Shown: piece by piece, positions 17,369 through 27,541 of the stretch
How the letters are laid out: each line of letters begins with the position of its first letter
Position numbering within the stretch: the first letter of the stretch is position 1
Assembly: GCF_000484535.1 (NCBI RefSeq)
Contig: NC_022600.1
Span: 2,232,001 to 2,296,000 of the forward strand
Length of the DNA: 64,000 nt
Source of the DNA: Gloeobacter kilaueensis JS1
Lineage (GTDB): Bacteria; Cyanobacteriota; Cyanobacteriia; Gloeobacterales; Gloeobacteraceae
Direction of reading: 5' to 3'
The notes under the pieces: generated by a model
What the model saw: the letters and a program-made list of their open reading frames with translations, nothing else
Told to the model about the DNA's origin: nothing
The model's database searches: none
Made by a program: the position numbers and the translations under genes

Positions 17369-17478
17369 AGTTATCGACATCAAAATGTATCGCTTGGGGC
17401 GCGACAGGCAACTTTAGAGATGATTTTTGTTAGACTCTTACCAGCCTTCGGTAACTCGAAAAGTTAGCCCATTCAGCT

Positions 17479-20400
17479 ATGGACAACGCTTCTGTCAAAC
17501 CCACGCCGCTGCAGTCCGGGGACGGGGCAGGCATCTCGATGCACGACGAACTTTTTACCGGCAGCGGCCAGATGGGCCGCCTCGTGCAGACCAGAGACTG
17601 GTCGCTCACGCCGCTCGGGCCGCAGCACAACTGGCCCCAGAGCCTGAAGACGGCCCTGCGCATCCTGCTCAGTTCACGCTACGCGATGTGGATGGGTTGG
17701 GGAGAGGAACTCACGTTTTTCTACAACGACGCTTACCGTCCGACTCTGGGCATCAAACATCCCTGGGCGCTCGGTTCTGCGGCCCGGCAGGTCTGGGCCG
17801 AAATCTGGAGCGACATTGGCCCGCGCATCGAGAAGGTGCTGCGCACGGGGGAGGCCACCTACGACGAAGGGCTCTTGCTTTTTTTGGAGCGCAGCGGCTT
17901 TTCGGAGGAGACCTACCATACTTTCTCCTACAGTCCCCTGGCCGACGATAGTGGCCGGGTCGTCGGGATGCTGTGCGTGGTTGCAGAGGAAACCGAGCGG
18001 GTAATCGCCGAGCGGCGCATGGCCCTGCTGCGCGAGTTGGCCACCGATCTCGCTGTCACCAACACCGAGCAGGAAGTGCTCGCTGCCGTGGAGCGCCGGG
18101 TAGGCCACGACCGCAAGGATCTGCCTTTTATGCTGAGTTATCTATTTGAGGCGGAGAGTGGAGGGCGGGCCCGGCTGGCCGGCACCACCGGCCTCGACCC
18201 TGCCCTTTCCGTTGTCGCAGCGGCGATCGATCCTGGAGCCGACGATCCCCAGTGGCCAGTGGAGGCTGCCTGGCACGGAACGACGACCACCGTCGGCGAC
18301 ATTGCCAGACGCTTTGGCAATCAGCCGCCTCCAAGCGCGTGGGACCGACCGCCGCTCGAAGCGACGATCGTGCCCCTCAAAAGCCAGGGCCAGGAGCAAC
18401 CGGCGGGCTTTCTGGTGGCCGGGCTCAGCCCCTACCGCCGCTACGACGACGCCTACGCGGGGTTCATCGATCTGCTGGCCGGGCAGATTGCCGCTGCCCT
18501 GGCCAACGCCCGAGCCTACGAAATCGAGCGCAGGCGGGCAGCCGCCCTGGCTGAACTCGACCGGGCAAAGACGACTTTTTTTAGCAACGTCAGCCACGAA
18601 TTTCGCACGCCCCTCACGCTGATGCTCGGTCCGCTGGAGGAAACCCTTGCGGCTCCAGAAAAGAGTATCCCTGCAAAAGAGCGCGAGCGGTTGCAGATGA
18701 TCCAGCGCAACGGCCAGCGGTTGCTAAAACTGGTCAACACGCTGTTAGATTTCAGTCGCATCGAAGCGGGCCGGGTGCAGGCGAACTACCAGCCTACGGA
18801 TCTGGCAGGTTTTACGGCGGAGTTGGCCTCGGTCTTCCGCTCGGCCATCGAGGCGGCAGGGCTGCAGTTGGCGATCGATTGTCCGCCGCTCCCTGAGCCG
18901 GTGTACGTGGACCGGGACATGTGGGAGAAGATCGTCCTCAACCTGCTTTCTAACGCCTTCAAGTACACCTTTGAGGGTCAGATCGTCGTTTCGCTCGCGG
19001 TGAGCGGCCAGAGTGCGCAGTTGAGCGTCAAAGATACAGGCATCGGCATCGCCGCTCACGAGTTGCCGCGCTTATTTGAGCGGTTTTACCGGGTCGAGGG
19101 GGCACGCGGTCGCACCTACGAGGGCAGCGGCATCGGGCTGGCGCTGGTGGCGGAGTTGGCCCGGCTCCACGGCGGCACGATCGCTGTCGCCAGCATTCTG
19201 GGCCAGGGCAGCACGTTCACCGTCAACCTGCCGCTGGGAACAAAACACCTCGACAGCAAAGCCGTATCGGCCCCAGACCCCCTCCCTTCCACCGCCATCC
19301 GGGTGGATGCCTACGTCGAGGAAGCCCTAAGCTGGCTGTCCACCGCCGACAACACAGCAGCGGCAACGCTTTCTGGCTGGCTGCCGGATCGGCCATTTGA
19401 GTCTACCTATCACCGCTCGCGGATCTTGCTTGCCGACGACAACGCCGATATGCGCGAGTACGTGCGCCGCCTGCTGGGCGAGCGCTACACCGTCGAGGTG
19501 GTCAGCGACGGCCTGGAGGCGCTCGCTGCTATCGAGCGGGAGTTGCCGGATCTGGTGCTCACCGACGCGATGATGCCGAGACTCGACGGGTTCGAGCTAT
19601 TAAAAGCCCTCAGACAGCGGCGAGGCGGGGTGGAAGTGCCGGTGATCGTCCTCTCGGCGCGGGCCGGAGAGGAGGCACGCATCGAGGGTCTTGCTGCCGG
19701 GGCGGACGATTATCTGGTCAAGCCCTTCTCGGCGCGGGAATTGCTGGCGCGGGTGCAGGCAAACCTGGCGCTGTCGCACGTCCGAAGAGAGACCGAACAG
19801 CGGCTGCGCAAGGCAGAACAGCGCACCCGGCTTGCGATCGAGGCGGCCCGGCTCGGCACCTGGCACTACGACCCGTCCGCCGACCAGGGAGAGTTGGATT
19901 CCCGACTGTGCGAAATTCTGGGTCTGAGCAGCGAGCATGCCAGGCTGAGCCTCACCGCTGCCCTGCAGAGTGTCCACCCCGACGACCGGCAGCGCGTGGG
20001 CGCTGCCCTTGCCGCTGCCCTCGATCCGACTGGGGCGGGCCGCTACGAACTTGAGCACCGGATCGTCCAGCCGGATGGCGGCGTGCGCTGGCTCTCGGTA
20101 AATGGCCTGGTGCTCTTCGAGGGCGAAGACACCGCCCGTAGACCCGTCGAGTTCTTCGGCACCGCCCTCGACATCACCGAGCGCAAGCAGGGGGAGTTGT
20201 CGCTGCGCGAGAGCGAGGCGCGCCTGGTGGCTATCCTCGACGGCTCCGGCACAGTCGTCTACCTCAAGGATCTCGAAGGCCGCCTGCAACTGGTCAACCG
20301 CGAGTTTGAACGGTTGTTCGGCTGGCCCAGAGAAAAAGCAATCGGCAAAACGGACCGGGAACTGTTTGGCGAGGAGCTGGCGGAGCAATTTCTCAAAAAC

Positions 20401-21306
20401 GACCGCCAGGTGCTGGAGGCCAGTCGGCCCCTCGAATTTGAAGAGGTGATTCCGCTGGACGGCGAGCAGCGCACCTATCTGTCGGTCAAATTTCCCCTCT
20501 ACGACACCTCAGGCAAGGTATACGCCCTCTGTGGCTTCTCGACCGACATCACCGAGCGCAAGCGCAGCGAGAAGATGCTCGAAATCGCCCGCGCCGAGGC
20601 GGAGACGGCCAACCGGGTCAAAGACGAATTTCTCGCTGTCCTCAGCCACGAGCTGCGCACCCCGCTCAATCCGATCATCGGCTGGACCCAGTTGCTCCGG
20701 CGCGGTGGATTGCCAGAAAAGACGCAGGCGAGCGCCCTTGAGGCGATCGAGCGCAACGCCAAGCTTCAGAACCAGCTCATCGCCGATCTATTAGATGTCA
20801 ACCGCATCCAGCGGGGCAAATTTGAACTGAAGCTCCAACCGCTGGCCCTGGAAGGGGTCGTGCAACTGGCTGTCGAGACGGTGCGCCCGCTTGCCAAAAA
20901 TGCCCAGGTCGAGCTGACGGTCGAGGTCGCGAAGAACCTGCCTGAGCTGATGGCCGATTCGGTCCGCCTCACCCAGGTGGTCTGGAATCTGCTCACCAAC
21001 GCGATCAAGTTCACCCCCGCCGGGGGACAGGTGGAGGTGCGGCTGATGACCACAGCGGGCGGGGTGCGCATCGAGGTGCGCGACAGCGGGGTGGGCATCG
21101 CGCCTGAATTTTTGCCGCGCCTGTTCGAGCGCTTTACCCAGGCGAGCGCCGGTACCACCCGCACCCAGGGCGGCCTGGGGCTGGGACTTTTTATCGTCAA
21201 GCACATCGTCGAGTTGCACGGCGGCAGAGTCTGGGCCGCCAGTGCCGGTGCAGGCAGCGGGGCAGCCTTCTTCGTCGAGTTGCCCCTGCCCGTCCCGTCG
21301 CCCTGA
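17479..21306 (+). CDS. Hybrid sensor histidine kinase with two kinase cores
   Basis: 1275 residues, soluble. In order: a PAS-like N-terminus (about 45-175), a GAF-like region (185-345), HisKA with phospho-acceptor H373 (FSNVSHEFRTPL) and HATPase (about 490-595). A receiver domain (about 650-765) follows, with acceptor D696 in LTDAMMPRLDGFE and the KPFSARELL lysine. Two PAS/PAC domains (about 780-1035), a second HisKA with H1057 (VLSHELRTPLN) and a second HATPase (about 1145-1270; GLGLGLFIVKHIVELHGG) complete it. There is no terminal output domain and no cognate response regulator next door. The first core resembles the bacteriophytochrome-neighbour HK/REC type. The input signal is unknown; the absence of membrane helices points to a cytosolic cue. 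Confidence 0.92.
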   Translation: MDNASVKPTPLQSGDGAGISMHDELFTGSGQMGRLVQTRDWSLTPLGPQHNWPQSLKTALRILLSSRYAMWMGWGEELTFFYNDAYRPTLGIKHPWALGSAARQVWAEIWSDIGPRIEKVLRTGEATYDEGLLLFLERSGFSEETYHTFSYSPLADDSGRVVGMLCVVAEETERVIAERRMALLRELATDLAVTNTEQEVLAAVERRVGHDRKDLPFMLSYLFEAESGGRARLAGTTGLDPALSVVAAAIDPGADDPQWPVEAAWHGTTTTVGDIARRFGNQPPPSAWDRPPLEATIVPLKSQGQEQPAGFLVAGLSPYRRYDDAYAGFIDLLAGQIAAALANARAYEIERRRAAALAELDRAKTTFFSNVSHEFRTPLTLMLGPLEETLAAPEKSIPAKERERLQMIQRNGQRLLKLVNTLLDFSRIEAGRVQANYQPTDLAGFTAELASVFRSAIEAAGLQLAIDCPPLPEPVYVDRDMWEKIVLNLLSNAFKYTFEGQIVVSLAVSGQSAQLSVKDTGIGIAAHELPRLFERFYRVEGARGRTYEGSGIGLALVAELARLHGGTIAVASILGQGSTFTVNLPLGTKHLDSKAVSAPDPLPSTAIRVDAYVEEALSWLSTADNTAAATLSGWLPDRPFESTYHRSRILLADDNADMREYVRRLLGERYTVEVVSDGLEALAAIERELPDLVLTDAMMPRLDGFELLKALRQRRGGVEVPVIVLSARAGEEARIEGLAAGADDYLVKPFSARELLARVQANLALSHVRRETEQRLRKAEQRTRLAIEAARLGTWHYDPSADQGELDSRLCEILGLSSEHARLSLTAALQSVHPDDRQRVGAALAAALDPTGAGRYELEHRIVQPDGGVRWLSVNGLVLFEGEDTARRPVEFFGTALDITERKQGELSLRESEARLVAILDGSGTVVYLKDLEGRLQLVNREFERLFGWPREKAIGKTDRELFGEELAEQFLKNDRQVLEASRPLEFEEVIPLDGEQRTYLSVKFPLYDTSGKVYALCGFSTDITERKRSEKMLEIARAEAETANRVKDEFLAVLSHELRTPLNPIIGWTQLLRRGGLPEKTQASALEAIERNAKLQNQLIADLLDVNRIQRGKFELKLQPLALEGVVQLAVETVRPLAKNAQVELTVEVAKNLPELMADSVRLTQVVWNLLTNAIKFTPAGGQVEVRLMTTAGGVRIEVRDSGVGIAPEFLPRLFERFTQASAGTTRTQGGLGLGLFIVKHIVELHGGRVWAASAGAGSGAAFFVELPLPVPSP

Positions 21307-21358
21307 GGGCGCTCCGCTGTGCTACAAGTACGTCAACAGCACCCCAGGAGCATCAGCC

Positions 21359-23152
21359 GTGCAACTGCAGCAGGACCGCCGCGACAAGCGCACCAGTGGC
21401 GAGGGCAACCGGGGCATGGTCTTACTCGGCGTGGCGCTGCTCCTTTTAGCGGGGGTCGGCTCGCGCCTGGGCTACCTGCAACTGGTGCGCGGCAGCTACC
21501 ACCGCGAACTGGCCGAGAACAACCGCATCCGGCTCATCCCGATCCGGCCCCCCCGTGGCCGGATCCTCGATCGCTATGGCCGGGTGCTGGCGACCAACCG
21601 CCTCTCCTACTCGGTCTTTCTTGAGCCGATGCAACTGAGAGCCCGGCAATGGCCCGAGGTGCTGGGACGGCTGAGCGGCTTTATCGCCGTTCCGGCGGAC
21701 AGGATGGCCCAAAAACTGCGGATTGCCGGTTACAACTCGCCCTACCCGGTGCGCGTGCTGCAGAACGTCGAACCGAAGCTGGTGACCGTCCTGCGCGAGC
21801 ATATTCAACAGTTGCCGGGGATCAGAGTCGATGTCGAGTGGATGCGCACCTATCCCAACGGCCCGATCGCAAGCCACCTGCTGGGCTACACCGGCGAAAT
21901 CTCGGAGCAGCAGCTGGCCGAGCGCAAGGAGCAGGGCTATCGTCTGGGCGATATCGTCGGCAAGGCCGGTGTGGAGCGGCTGCTCGAAGAACAGCTGCAC
22001 GGCGAGTGGGGCGGCGAGCCGGTGGAGGTCGATGGGGCCGGTCAGGTGGTGCGCGTGCTCGGAGAACGGCCCCCCAAAGCCGGTGCCGACGTGCGCCTCT
22101 CCATCGATCTGAGCCTGCAGAAGGCCGCCGAGTCCGCCCTCCATAGCCTCCAAAAGCGCGGCGCGGTCGTGGCCCTCGACCCGCGCACGGGCCAGGTGCT
22201 GGCGATGGCCTCCAGCCCCAGCTACGACGCCAATATTCTCTCAGGCCGGATTGCGACGGCGGACTGGAAGCGGCTGCAGACGCCGGAGCGGCCCCTACTC
22301 AACCGCGCCCTCAGACCCTATCCCACCGCCAGCACCTTCAAGATCATCATGACCGCCGCCGCCCTCGAAAGCGGCAAATTTAACCCCGCATCGACCCTGC
22401 AGACCTTTGGCGGCCTGCGCATCGGCAGCCGCGTCTTTCGCGAGCACGACGGCGGCGGCTTTGGCCGCCTGGGCTTTGTCGGCGCGCTGGCGATCAGCTC
22501 CGATACGTTCTTCTATCAGGTGGGCCTGCGCATCGGTCCCGAGCAAATCGGCCACTGGGCCCGAAATTTTGGCTTCGGCACCCGCACCGGCCTGGGTCTA
22601 CCCAGCGAATCGAACGGCATCGTGCCCACCCCTGAATGGAAGATGCAGCGCTTCGGCCAGCGCTGGTATCCCGGCGACACCGCCAACACTTCGATTGGCC
22701 AGGGCATGGTGCTCTCCACGCCCCTCCAGAACGCGATCATGGTGAGCGCCATCGCCAACGGCGGCTACCGCGTCCAGCCGCACCTGCAGCTTGACAGCCG
22801 CCCCGGACTGTCGCCGGTGGGCCTCGCACCGGCGACGCTCAACACGATTCGCCTCGGACTCATCGAAGTCGTGCGCGGCGGCACCGCCCGGCGCTCCCTG
22901 GGCAATATCGGCATCCCCAACGCCGGTAAGACCGGTTCCGCCGAACACGGCCTGCGCAAGGCCCGCCAGACCCACGCCGTCTTCGTCGGCTACGCCCCCA
23001 TCCTCCAGCCCCAGATCGCCGTGTCGGTTTTTCTTGAGAACGGCGGCCACGGCGGCTCCGATGCCGCCCCGATTGCAAAGAAAATTTACAAGGCTTACTT
23101 CAGTCATGGCACTAAAAAAAGTGCTTCAACCTCTACAAAGCATGTAGAATGA
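21359..23152 (+). CDS. mrdA: Penicillin-binding protein 2 (class B transpeptidase of the elongasome)
   Basis: 597 residues from the GTG at 21359 (AGGAG about ten bases upstream); the longer open frame overlaps the kinase gene and has no family match. One transmembrane helix (MVLLGVALLLLAGVGSRLGYL) anchors the protein to the inner membrane. The pedestal domain begins RPPRGRILDRYGRVLATN. Transpeptidase motifs are complete: S325-T-F-K, S380-S-D (the SxN equivalent, as in PBP2) and K524-T-G-S. It cross-links peptidoglycan during lateral wall growth with RodA and MreB partners, which are not in the window. The basic tail (HGTKKSASTSTKHVE) is unconserved. Confidence 0.92.
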   Translation: MQLQQDRRDKRTSGEGNRGMVLLGVALLLLAGVGSRLGYLQLVRGSYHRELAENNRIRLIPIRPPRGRILDRYGRVLATNRLSYSVFLEPMQLRARQWPEVLGRLSGFIAVPADRMAQKLRIAGYNSPYPVRVLQNVEPKLVTVLREHIQQLPGIRVDVEWMRTYPNGPIASHLLGYTGEISEQQLAERKEQGYRLGDIVGKAGVERLLEEQLHGEWGGEPVEVDGAGQVVRVLGERPPKAGADVRLSIDLSLQKAAESALHSLQKRGAVVALDPRTGQVLAMASSPSYDANILSGRIATADWKRLQTPERPLLNRALRPYPTASTFKIIMTAAALESGKFNPASTLQTFGGLRIGSRVFREHDGGGFGRLGFVGALAISSDTFFYQVGLRIGPEQIGHWARNFGFGTRTGLGLPSESNGIVPTPEWKMQRFGQRWYPGDTANTSIGQGMVLSTPLQNAIMVSAIANGGYRVQPHLQLDSRPGLSPVGLAPATLNTIRLGLIEVVRGGTARRSLGNIGIPNAGKTGSAEHGLRKARQTHAVFVGYAPILQPQIAVSVFLENGGHGGSDAAPIAKKIYKAYFSHGTKKSASTSTKHVE

Positions 23153-23234
23153 GCGATTGAAATGCAGGCCCAAGAACACTTCCAGCAGTTCGCGTGCAAC
23201 TTTCGGGTCTGCTATTGCACGGTGAGGAGTTTCT

Positions 23235-23522
23235 ATGAACAAAGGTGAACTGGTGGATGCTGTCGCCAAGAAGGCCAAGCTGGCCAAAAAAGACGTCGAT
23301 GCCGTCGTCGGCGCGACCTTCGATGTGATCGTCGAGGCGGTGGCCAGAGGCGACAAGGTGACGCTGGTGGGCTTCGGTTCCTTCGAGCCGCGCAAGCGCT
23401 CCGCCCGCGAGGGCCGCAACCCCAAGACCCGCGAGAAGATGCAGATTGCCGAGACGACCGTGCCGGCTTTTTCTGCCGGTAAGCAGTTCCGTGAGGCCGT
23501 AGCGGGCTCCGACAAGTCCTAG
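23235..23522 (+). CDS. hup: HU-type DNA-binding histone-like protein
   Basis: 95 residues, the standard HU length, with GAGGAG before the ATG at 23235. N-terminal helices MNKGELVDAVAKKAKLAKKDVD lead to the strand/arm region VTLVGFGSFEPRKRSAREGRNPKTREKM, where the proline of the arm appears as RNP (the DNA-intercalating residue). It bends and compacts DNA. It stands in its own unit after PBP2, with the TonB-like gene beginning two bases after its stop, so the two may be cotranscribed. Confidence 0.96.
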   Translation: MNKGELVDAVAKKAKLAKKDVDAVVGATFDVIVEAVARGDKVTLVGFGSFEPRKRSAREGRNPKTREKMQIAETTVPAFSAGKQFREAVAGSDKS

Positions 23523-23524
23523 CC

Positions 23525-24238
23525 GTGTTTTTTTCGCACCGGCTGTCGGGGCTATTGCGCGTCCAGTCGAGTCTGCTGGTTTTGTGGGCGGGATTGGTCT
23601 GTGCCCCTGGGCCTCTCTCCGCCCAGGCGGACGCTCTGAGCGGCCCATCCCGTTCTGAGATCGACGCCTACATCCAGCGGGTAAAGGGGCGGATTATCAG
23701 CAGTTTTTCGGGCTTTGCCACCGCCAGACAGCGCGGCATCATCCGCCTGCAGCTCACCCCGCAGGGCCAGCTCAAAGGGGCGGCTCTCGATCAAAGTTTT
23801 GGCGACCCCGAGTGCGACCGATCGCTCCTGGCTCACATCCGGCAGCTGGCCCCCTTCGAGCCCCTGCCCGCCTCCTTCAGCGCTCCGGATATCAGCCTCA
23901 CCCTGCCGTATCTTCCCGACGCGGTGATCGAGCACTATCTAGAAAGCGTCCGTCCCAGCGTCTATGCCCGGCTTTCGGCGTTAGGCCGGATGACCCGCAC
24001 GGGCGAAGTCGAACTCAAAATCAGCGGCAACGGTACCGTCCGCGTCCGTACCCTGGCTAGCTTCGGCGATCCCCAGCTCGATCGGCGGGCAGTCGAGTCG
24101 ATCAAAGGTCTCTCGCCCTTACCGGCGATTCCCGGTGCCGCCGATTGGGAAACGGTTTCTACCACGTTCTCCTACGGACCGGCTGCCCCGATTCCGTTGC
24201 AGCAGCCGACGATCTTGCCCACCGTCAGGCGCAAGTAG
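23525..24238 (+). CDS. Secreted protein with two tandem TonB C-terminal-like domains
   Basis: 237 residues, GTG start two bases after the HU stop. A signal peptide-like segment (LLRVQSSLLVLWAGLVCAPG) is followed by two copies of a TonB_C/TolA-like unit. The first holds GIIRLQLTPQGQLKGAALDQSFGD and DRSLLAHIRQLAPFEPLP; the second GEVELKISGNGTVRVRTLASFGD and DRRAVESIKGLSPLPAIP. The pattern (strand, GxLxxxxLxxSFGDPxxDRxxxxxIxxLxPxPxxP) is that of energy-transducer TonB ends, but the transmembrane box and Pro-rich spacer of TonB are missing. It could be a periplasmic scaffold. No ExbB/ExbD gene is nearby. Confidence 0.72.
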   Translation: MFFSHRLSGLLRVQSSLLVLWAGLVCAPGPLSAQADALSGPSRSEIDAYIQRVKGRIISSFSGFATARQRGIIRLQLTPQGQLKGAALDQSFGDPECDRSLLAHIRQLAPFEPLPASFSAPDISLTLPYLPDAVIEHYLESVRPSVYARLSALGRMTRTGEVELKISGNGTVRVRTLASFGDPQLDRRAVESIKGLSPLPAIPGAADWETVSTTFSYGPAAPIPLQQPTILPTVRRK

Positions 24239-24240
24239 CC

Positions 24241-25149
24241 TCAGATGCCCCTCGCGATCAGTCGCTCCGCCTGGTCGCGGTCGCGGTGCAACTGCTCGAT
24301 CAGTTCTCCTACCGAGGCAAATTTTTTCTCGGCCCGCAGGTAATGTTCGAGGGTGATCTTCATCGACTGGCCGTAGAGATCGCCCTGCCAGTCGAGGACG
24401 TGGACTTCGAGGGTGCGCCGCTCGCCGCCAAAAGTCGGGCGCACACCGAGGTTAAAAAGTCCCCAGCGCCGCTGCGATCCCCAGTGGGCGCGCACCAGAT
24501 ACACGCCGTCGCCCGGCAGAAACTTGCGCTCGCTCACCTGCAGGTTGGCGGTCGGAAAACCGAGCAGCCGCCCGCGCTGATCGCCCCGGCCAATTTCACC
24601 TTCAAGACTGTAGGAGCGGCCCAACAATAGCCGCGCCCGCTCGACATCGCCCGACGCCAGTGCGGTGCGGATGGCGGAGCTGCTGACGCGCTGGCCTTCG
24701 ATCTGGCGCTCCGCCAGGATCTCGATGTCGAACTGGTATGCGCGGGCGCAGGATTGCAGCATCTCGGTGTTGCCGAGGCGGTCCTTGCCAAAGCGAAAGT
24801 TCCAGCCCACCGAGACGAAGCGGGCGCGCAACCCCTCTACCAGAACTTCCTCGACGAAGCGGTGGGCCTCGGTGCTCGCCAGTCGCTCGTCGAAGGGCAG
24901 CACGACGATCTGAGCGATCCCCAGGGCCAGAATCTGGCTGCTGCGCTCCCGCTCCGGAGCCAGCAAAAAGCCGGTGCGGCCCGAAAAATACTCCCGTGGA
25001 TGGGGATCGAAGGTGAGCACCGTCGGGACACCCGGACGGCCAAGCACCGCCTGGATCACCGCCTGGTGCCCGAGGTGAACGCCGTCGAAGTTGCCCAGAG
25101 CGACAGCGCAGGGCCGCGCCACCTCCGATACCGATCGAAAAACTGTCAC
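24241..25149 (-). CDS. ribF: Bifunctional riboflavin kinase/FAD synthetase
   Basis: 302 residues from the GTG at 25149, which has AGGAAG seven bases upstream; a TTG at 25182 would add eleven residues. The N-terminal FAD-synthetase (nucleotidyltransferase) domain shows GNFDGVHLGHQ (about 19-29) and TFDPHPREYF. The C-terminal riboflavin-kinase domain shows GRGDQRGRLLGFPTANL and VYLVRAHW. The enzyme phosphorylates riboflavin to FMN and adenylates it to FAD, cofactors needed by the NDH-1 and photosynthetic chains. It converges with the TonB-like gene with only two bases between stops, and is divergent from ndhF. Confidence 0.95.
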   Translation of the reverse strand: MTVFRSVSEVARPCAVALGNFDGVHLGHQAVIQAVLGRPGVPTVLTFDPHPREYFSGRTGFLLAPERERSSQILALGIAQIVVLPFDERLASTEAHRFVEEVLVEGLRARFVSVGWNFRFGKDRLGNTEMLQSCARAYQFDIEILAERQIEGQRVSSSAIRTALASGDVERARLLLGRSYSLEGEIGRGDQRGRLLGFPTANLQVSERKFLPGDGVYLVRAHWGSQRRWGLFNLGVRPTFGGERRTLEVHVLDWQGDLYGQSMKITLEHYLRAEKKFASVGELIEQLHRDRDQAERLIARGI

Positions 25150-25443
25150 ATTCTGCTTCCTGTATGAGGCTCTTCTTAACAAACGCCGCTATCTAAAAAG
25201 AGTCTTAAATCTCCTCCAAATGCCTGAAAAGCTTTCCTACACTGCCAGTAAAGCACCCTCTGCTGTTACCTTCGACGTGCAAAGTTTTATTGCGATACCG
25301 TTAAAAAAATCTGCGATCGCCAGGATTGCCTGGAGCGCTTTGCTTAGAATAAGTTTTGGGGAATCGCACTTGACCCAGGGGTTTGTACAGCGAATTGGCC
25401 CCTCACGTCGTCGTTTCTGCAAGGATTTGACAGGGAAAGCCTT
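25150..25443. other. Divergent ribF/ndhF intergenic region
   Basis: 294 AT-richer bases that must hold the promoter of ndhF-ndhD. A HIP1-like octamer GCGATCGC lies at about 25313-25320 and a TAGAAT at 25345-25350 could be a -10 box, but no -35 element at normal spacing is convincing. No open frame here is credible. Confidence 0.35.
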
Positions 25444-27525
25444 ATGGAATGGGTATACAGTTACGCCTGGCTGATTCCGGTGCTGCCGCTGCTGGCTGCG
25501 CTGCTTCTGGGCATCGGATTCGTATCGGCCCAGGAGTGGACCAGAAGTCAGCGCTCCCTGGCAGCCGGCCTGAGCATCGGTACGATCGCCGTTGCCTTTG
25601 TCTATTCGGTATTGATTTTGCTGCAGGCGATCGGGGGCCATCCGGCCTACACCTGGCAGTTCGAGTGGGCAGCGATGGGCGGCATCGTCGTGCCGATGGG
25701 CTACACGGTCGATAATCTCGCAGCGGTCATGCTCACGGTCGTCACCGGCGTCGCCATGCTCGTGATGATCTACTCCCACGGCTACATGGAGCACGATCCG
25801 GGCTACGTGCGCTTCTTCTGCTACTTGAGCCTGTTTAGCTTCTCGATGCTGGGTCTGGTCGTCTCGCCCAACTTGATCCAGATCTACGTTTTTTGGGAAC
25901 TGGTGGGCATGTGCTCCTACCTGCTGGTCGGTTTCTGGTTCTATAAAAAATCGGCTGCCGACGCCGCTCAAAAAGCGTTCATCACCAACCGGGTCGGCGA
26001 CTTTGGTCTGCTGTTGGGCATTCTGGGCATCTACTCGATTACCCGGACCTTCGATTTTGAGGGGCTTGCCCCGGCGATCCGCACCGCCCTCGAAAGTGGG
26101 GCAGTGCCGCTGGCGCTGGTGATTCTCTACAGCCTGCTGGTCTACATGGGTCCGATGGCCAAGTCGGCCCAGGTGCCCCTGCACGTCTGGCTGCCGGATG
26201 CGATGGAAGGCCCCACACCGATCTCCGCCCTCATCCACGCCGCGACGATGGTGGCCGCCGGTGTCTTTTTGGTGGCCCGCATCTTCCCGGTCTTCTCGGA
26301 GGTGCCGGCAGTTCTCGAAGTCGTAGCCTGGCTCGGAGCGATCACCGCCTTTGTCGGCGCGACGATTGCGATTACCCAGAACGACATCAAGAAGGGCCTC
26401 GCCTACTCGACGATCTCCCAGCTCGGCTACATGATGATGGGCATGGGCGTCGGTGCCTACGCCGCCGGGCTTTTTCATCTGGTGACCCACGCCTGCTTCA
26501 AGGCGATGCTGTTCTTGGGCTCCGGTTCGGTCATCCACGGCGTCCACGACAACCAGGACATGCGGCTGATGGGCGGCCTGCGCAAGTACATGCCGATCAC
26601 CGCCGCTACCTTCGGGATCGGTGTACTCGCCATCAGCGGTATTCCGCCCTTCTCCGGTTTCTGGTCTAAGGACGAAATTCTCGGCTACGCCCTCGGCCAT
26701 AGCAGCTGGCTGTGGCTCATCGGCTTTGTGACCGCCGGGATCACGGCCTTTTATATGGCCCGCATGTACTTTATGACCTTCGAGGGCAGCTACCGGGGCG
26801 AAGACCAGATGGCGATCGCCCGCGTGAACGCCTGGCAGCACAACATCGATCAAGACGGCATCGTCCATGGCTTTGCCGAGTTGCCCGCCTACGGCCCCGG
26901 CGCGATGGACCGCAATGAACCGCTGCACGCCCAGGACGATGCGCACCACCACGGTCCGGACGATCCCCACGCCCACCACGGTGGCACGCCCCACGAATCG
27001 CCCTGGTCGATGACCCTGCCCCTGGTAGTCCTGGCGGTGCCCTCGGTGCTGATCGGCTTTGTCGGGGTGCCCTGGGACAACTGGTTCGGCAAGTTCCTGG
27101 GCGAAGGCGGTGGGGAAGGGGCCGCCGAACACGGCTTCGATCTGGCGCACTTCTTGCTGGTGGGTGGCTCCTCGACGCTCCTGTCCCTCACGGGCATCGC
27201 CCTCGCCTACTACCTCTACATCCTCAGGCCCGAACTGCCGGGACGACTGGCGCGCCGCTTCGAGTCGCTCTACTTGTTCTCGGTCAACAAGTGGAACTTC
27301 GACTGGCTCTACGAGCAGGCGTTCGTCAAGACCTCCAGGCTCCTGGCGCGGGGCACCCTCGAAGTGGACCGCAAGGGGGTCGATGGTGTCGTCAACTTCT
27401 CAGGACTCACCACGCTGCTTGCCGGTGAAGGGCTCAAGTACCTCGAATCGGGCCGCGCCCAGTTCTACGTGCTCATCGTCTTTGTCTCCCTGCTGGCGCT
27501 CATCGCCGTGCTCGGCCTCCTTTAG
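25444..27525 (+). CDS. ndhF: NAD(P)H-quinone oxidoreductase subunit 5 (NDH-1 NdhF)
   Basis: 693 residues with about 16 transmembrane helices, a proton-pumping antiporter-like subunit of the NDH-1 complex in respiratory and cyclic electron flow. Family blocks are clear: [56 protein letters not shown], the antiporter core [21 protein letters not shown], and [20 protein letters not shown]-like text. A His-rich loop (about 490-520; [16 protein letters not shown]) sits before the C-terminal lateral-helix region, a common insert in cyanobacterial NdhF. The start is the ATG at 25444. ndhD follows 16 bases downstream. Confidence 0.96.
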   Translation: MEWVYSYAWLIPVLPLLAALLLGIGFVSAQEWTRSQRSLAAGLSIGTIAVAFVYSVLILLQAIGGHPAYTWQFEWAAMGGIVVPMGYTVDNLAAVMLTVVTGVAMLVMIYSHGYMEHDPGYVRFFCYLSLFSFSMLGLVVSPNLIQIYVFWELVGMCSYLLVGFWFYKKSAADAAQKAFITNRVGDFGLLLGILGIYSITRTFDFEGLAPAIRTALESGAVPLALVILYSLLVYMGPMAKSAQVPLHVWLPDAMEGPTPISALIHAATMVAAGVFLVARIFPVFSEVPAVLEVVAWLGAITAFVGATIAITQNDIKKGLAYSTISQLGYMMMGMGVGAYAAGLFHLVTHACFKAMLFLGSGSVIHGVHDNQDMRLMGGLRKYMPITAATFGIGVLAISGIPPFSGFWSKDEILGYALGHSSWLWLIGFVTAGITAFYMARMYFMTFEGSYRGEDQMAIARVNAWQHNIDQDGIVHGFAELPAYGPGAMDRNEPLHAQDDAHHHGPDDPHAHHGGTPHESPWSMTLPLVVLAVPSVLIGFVGVPWDNWFGKFLGEGGGEGAAEHGFDLAHFLLVGGSSTLLSLTGIALAYYLYILRPELPGRLARRFESLYLFSVNKWNFDWLYEQAFVKTSRLLARGTLEVDRKGVDGVVNFSGLTTLLAGEGLKYLESGRAQFYVLIVFVSLLALIAVLGLL

Positions 27526-27541
27526 CCCACGGGTGCAAACT

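Noticed and set aside
25321-25350. TTGCCT/TAGAAT as a promoter of ndhF
   Set aside because: The two boxes are only 13 bases apart, too close for a sigma-70 promoter.
25237-27150. A 637-codon open frame antisense to ndhF
   Set aside because: Its product is His/Gln/Asp-rich without any domain, as expected from the complement of a GC-rich membrane-protein gene.
27059-27541. Upstream extension of the ndhD frame
   Set aside because: It runs through ndhF and encodes Ser/Arg-rich sequence with no family likeness; NdhD starts at MFPWLTV.
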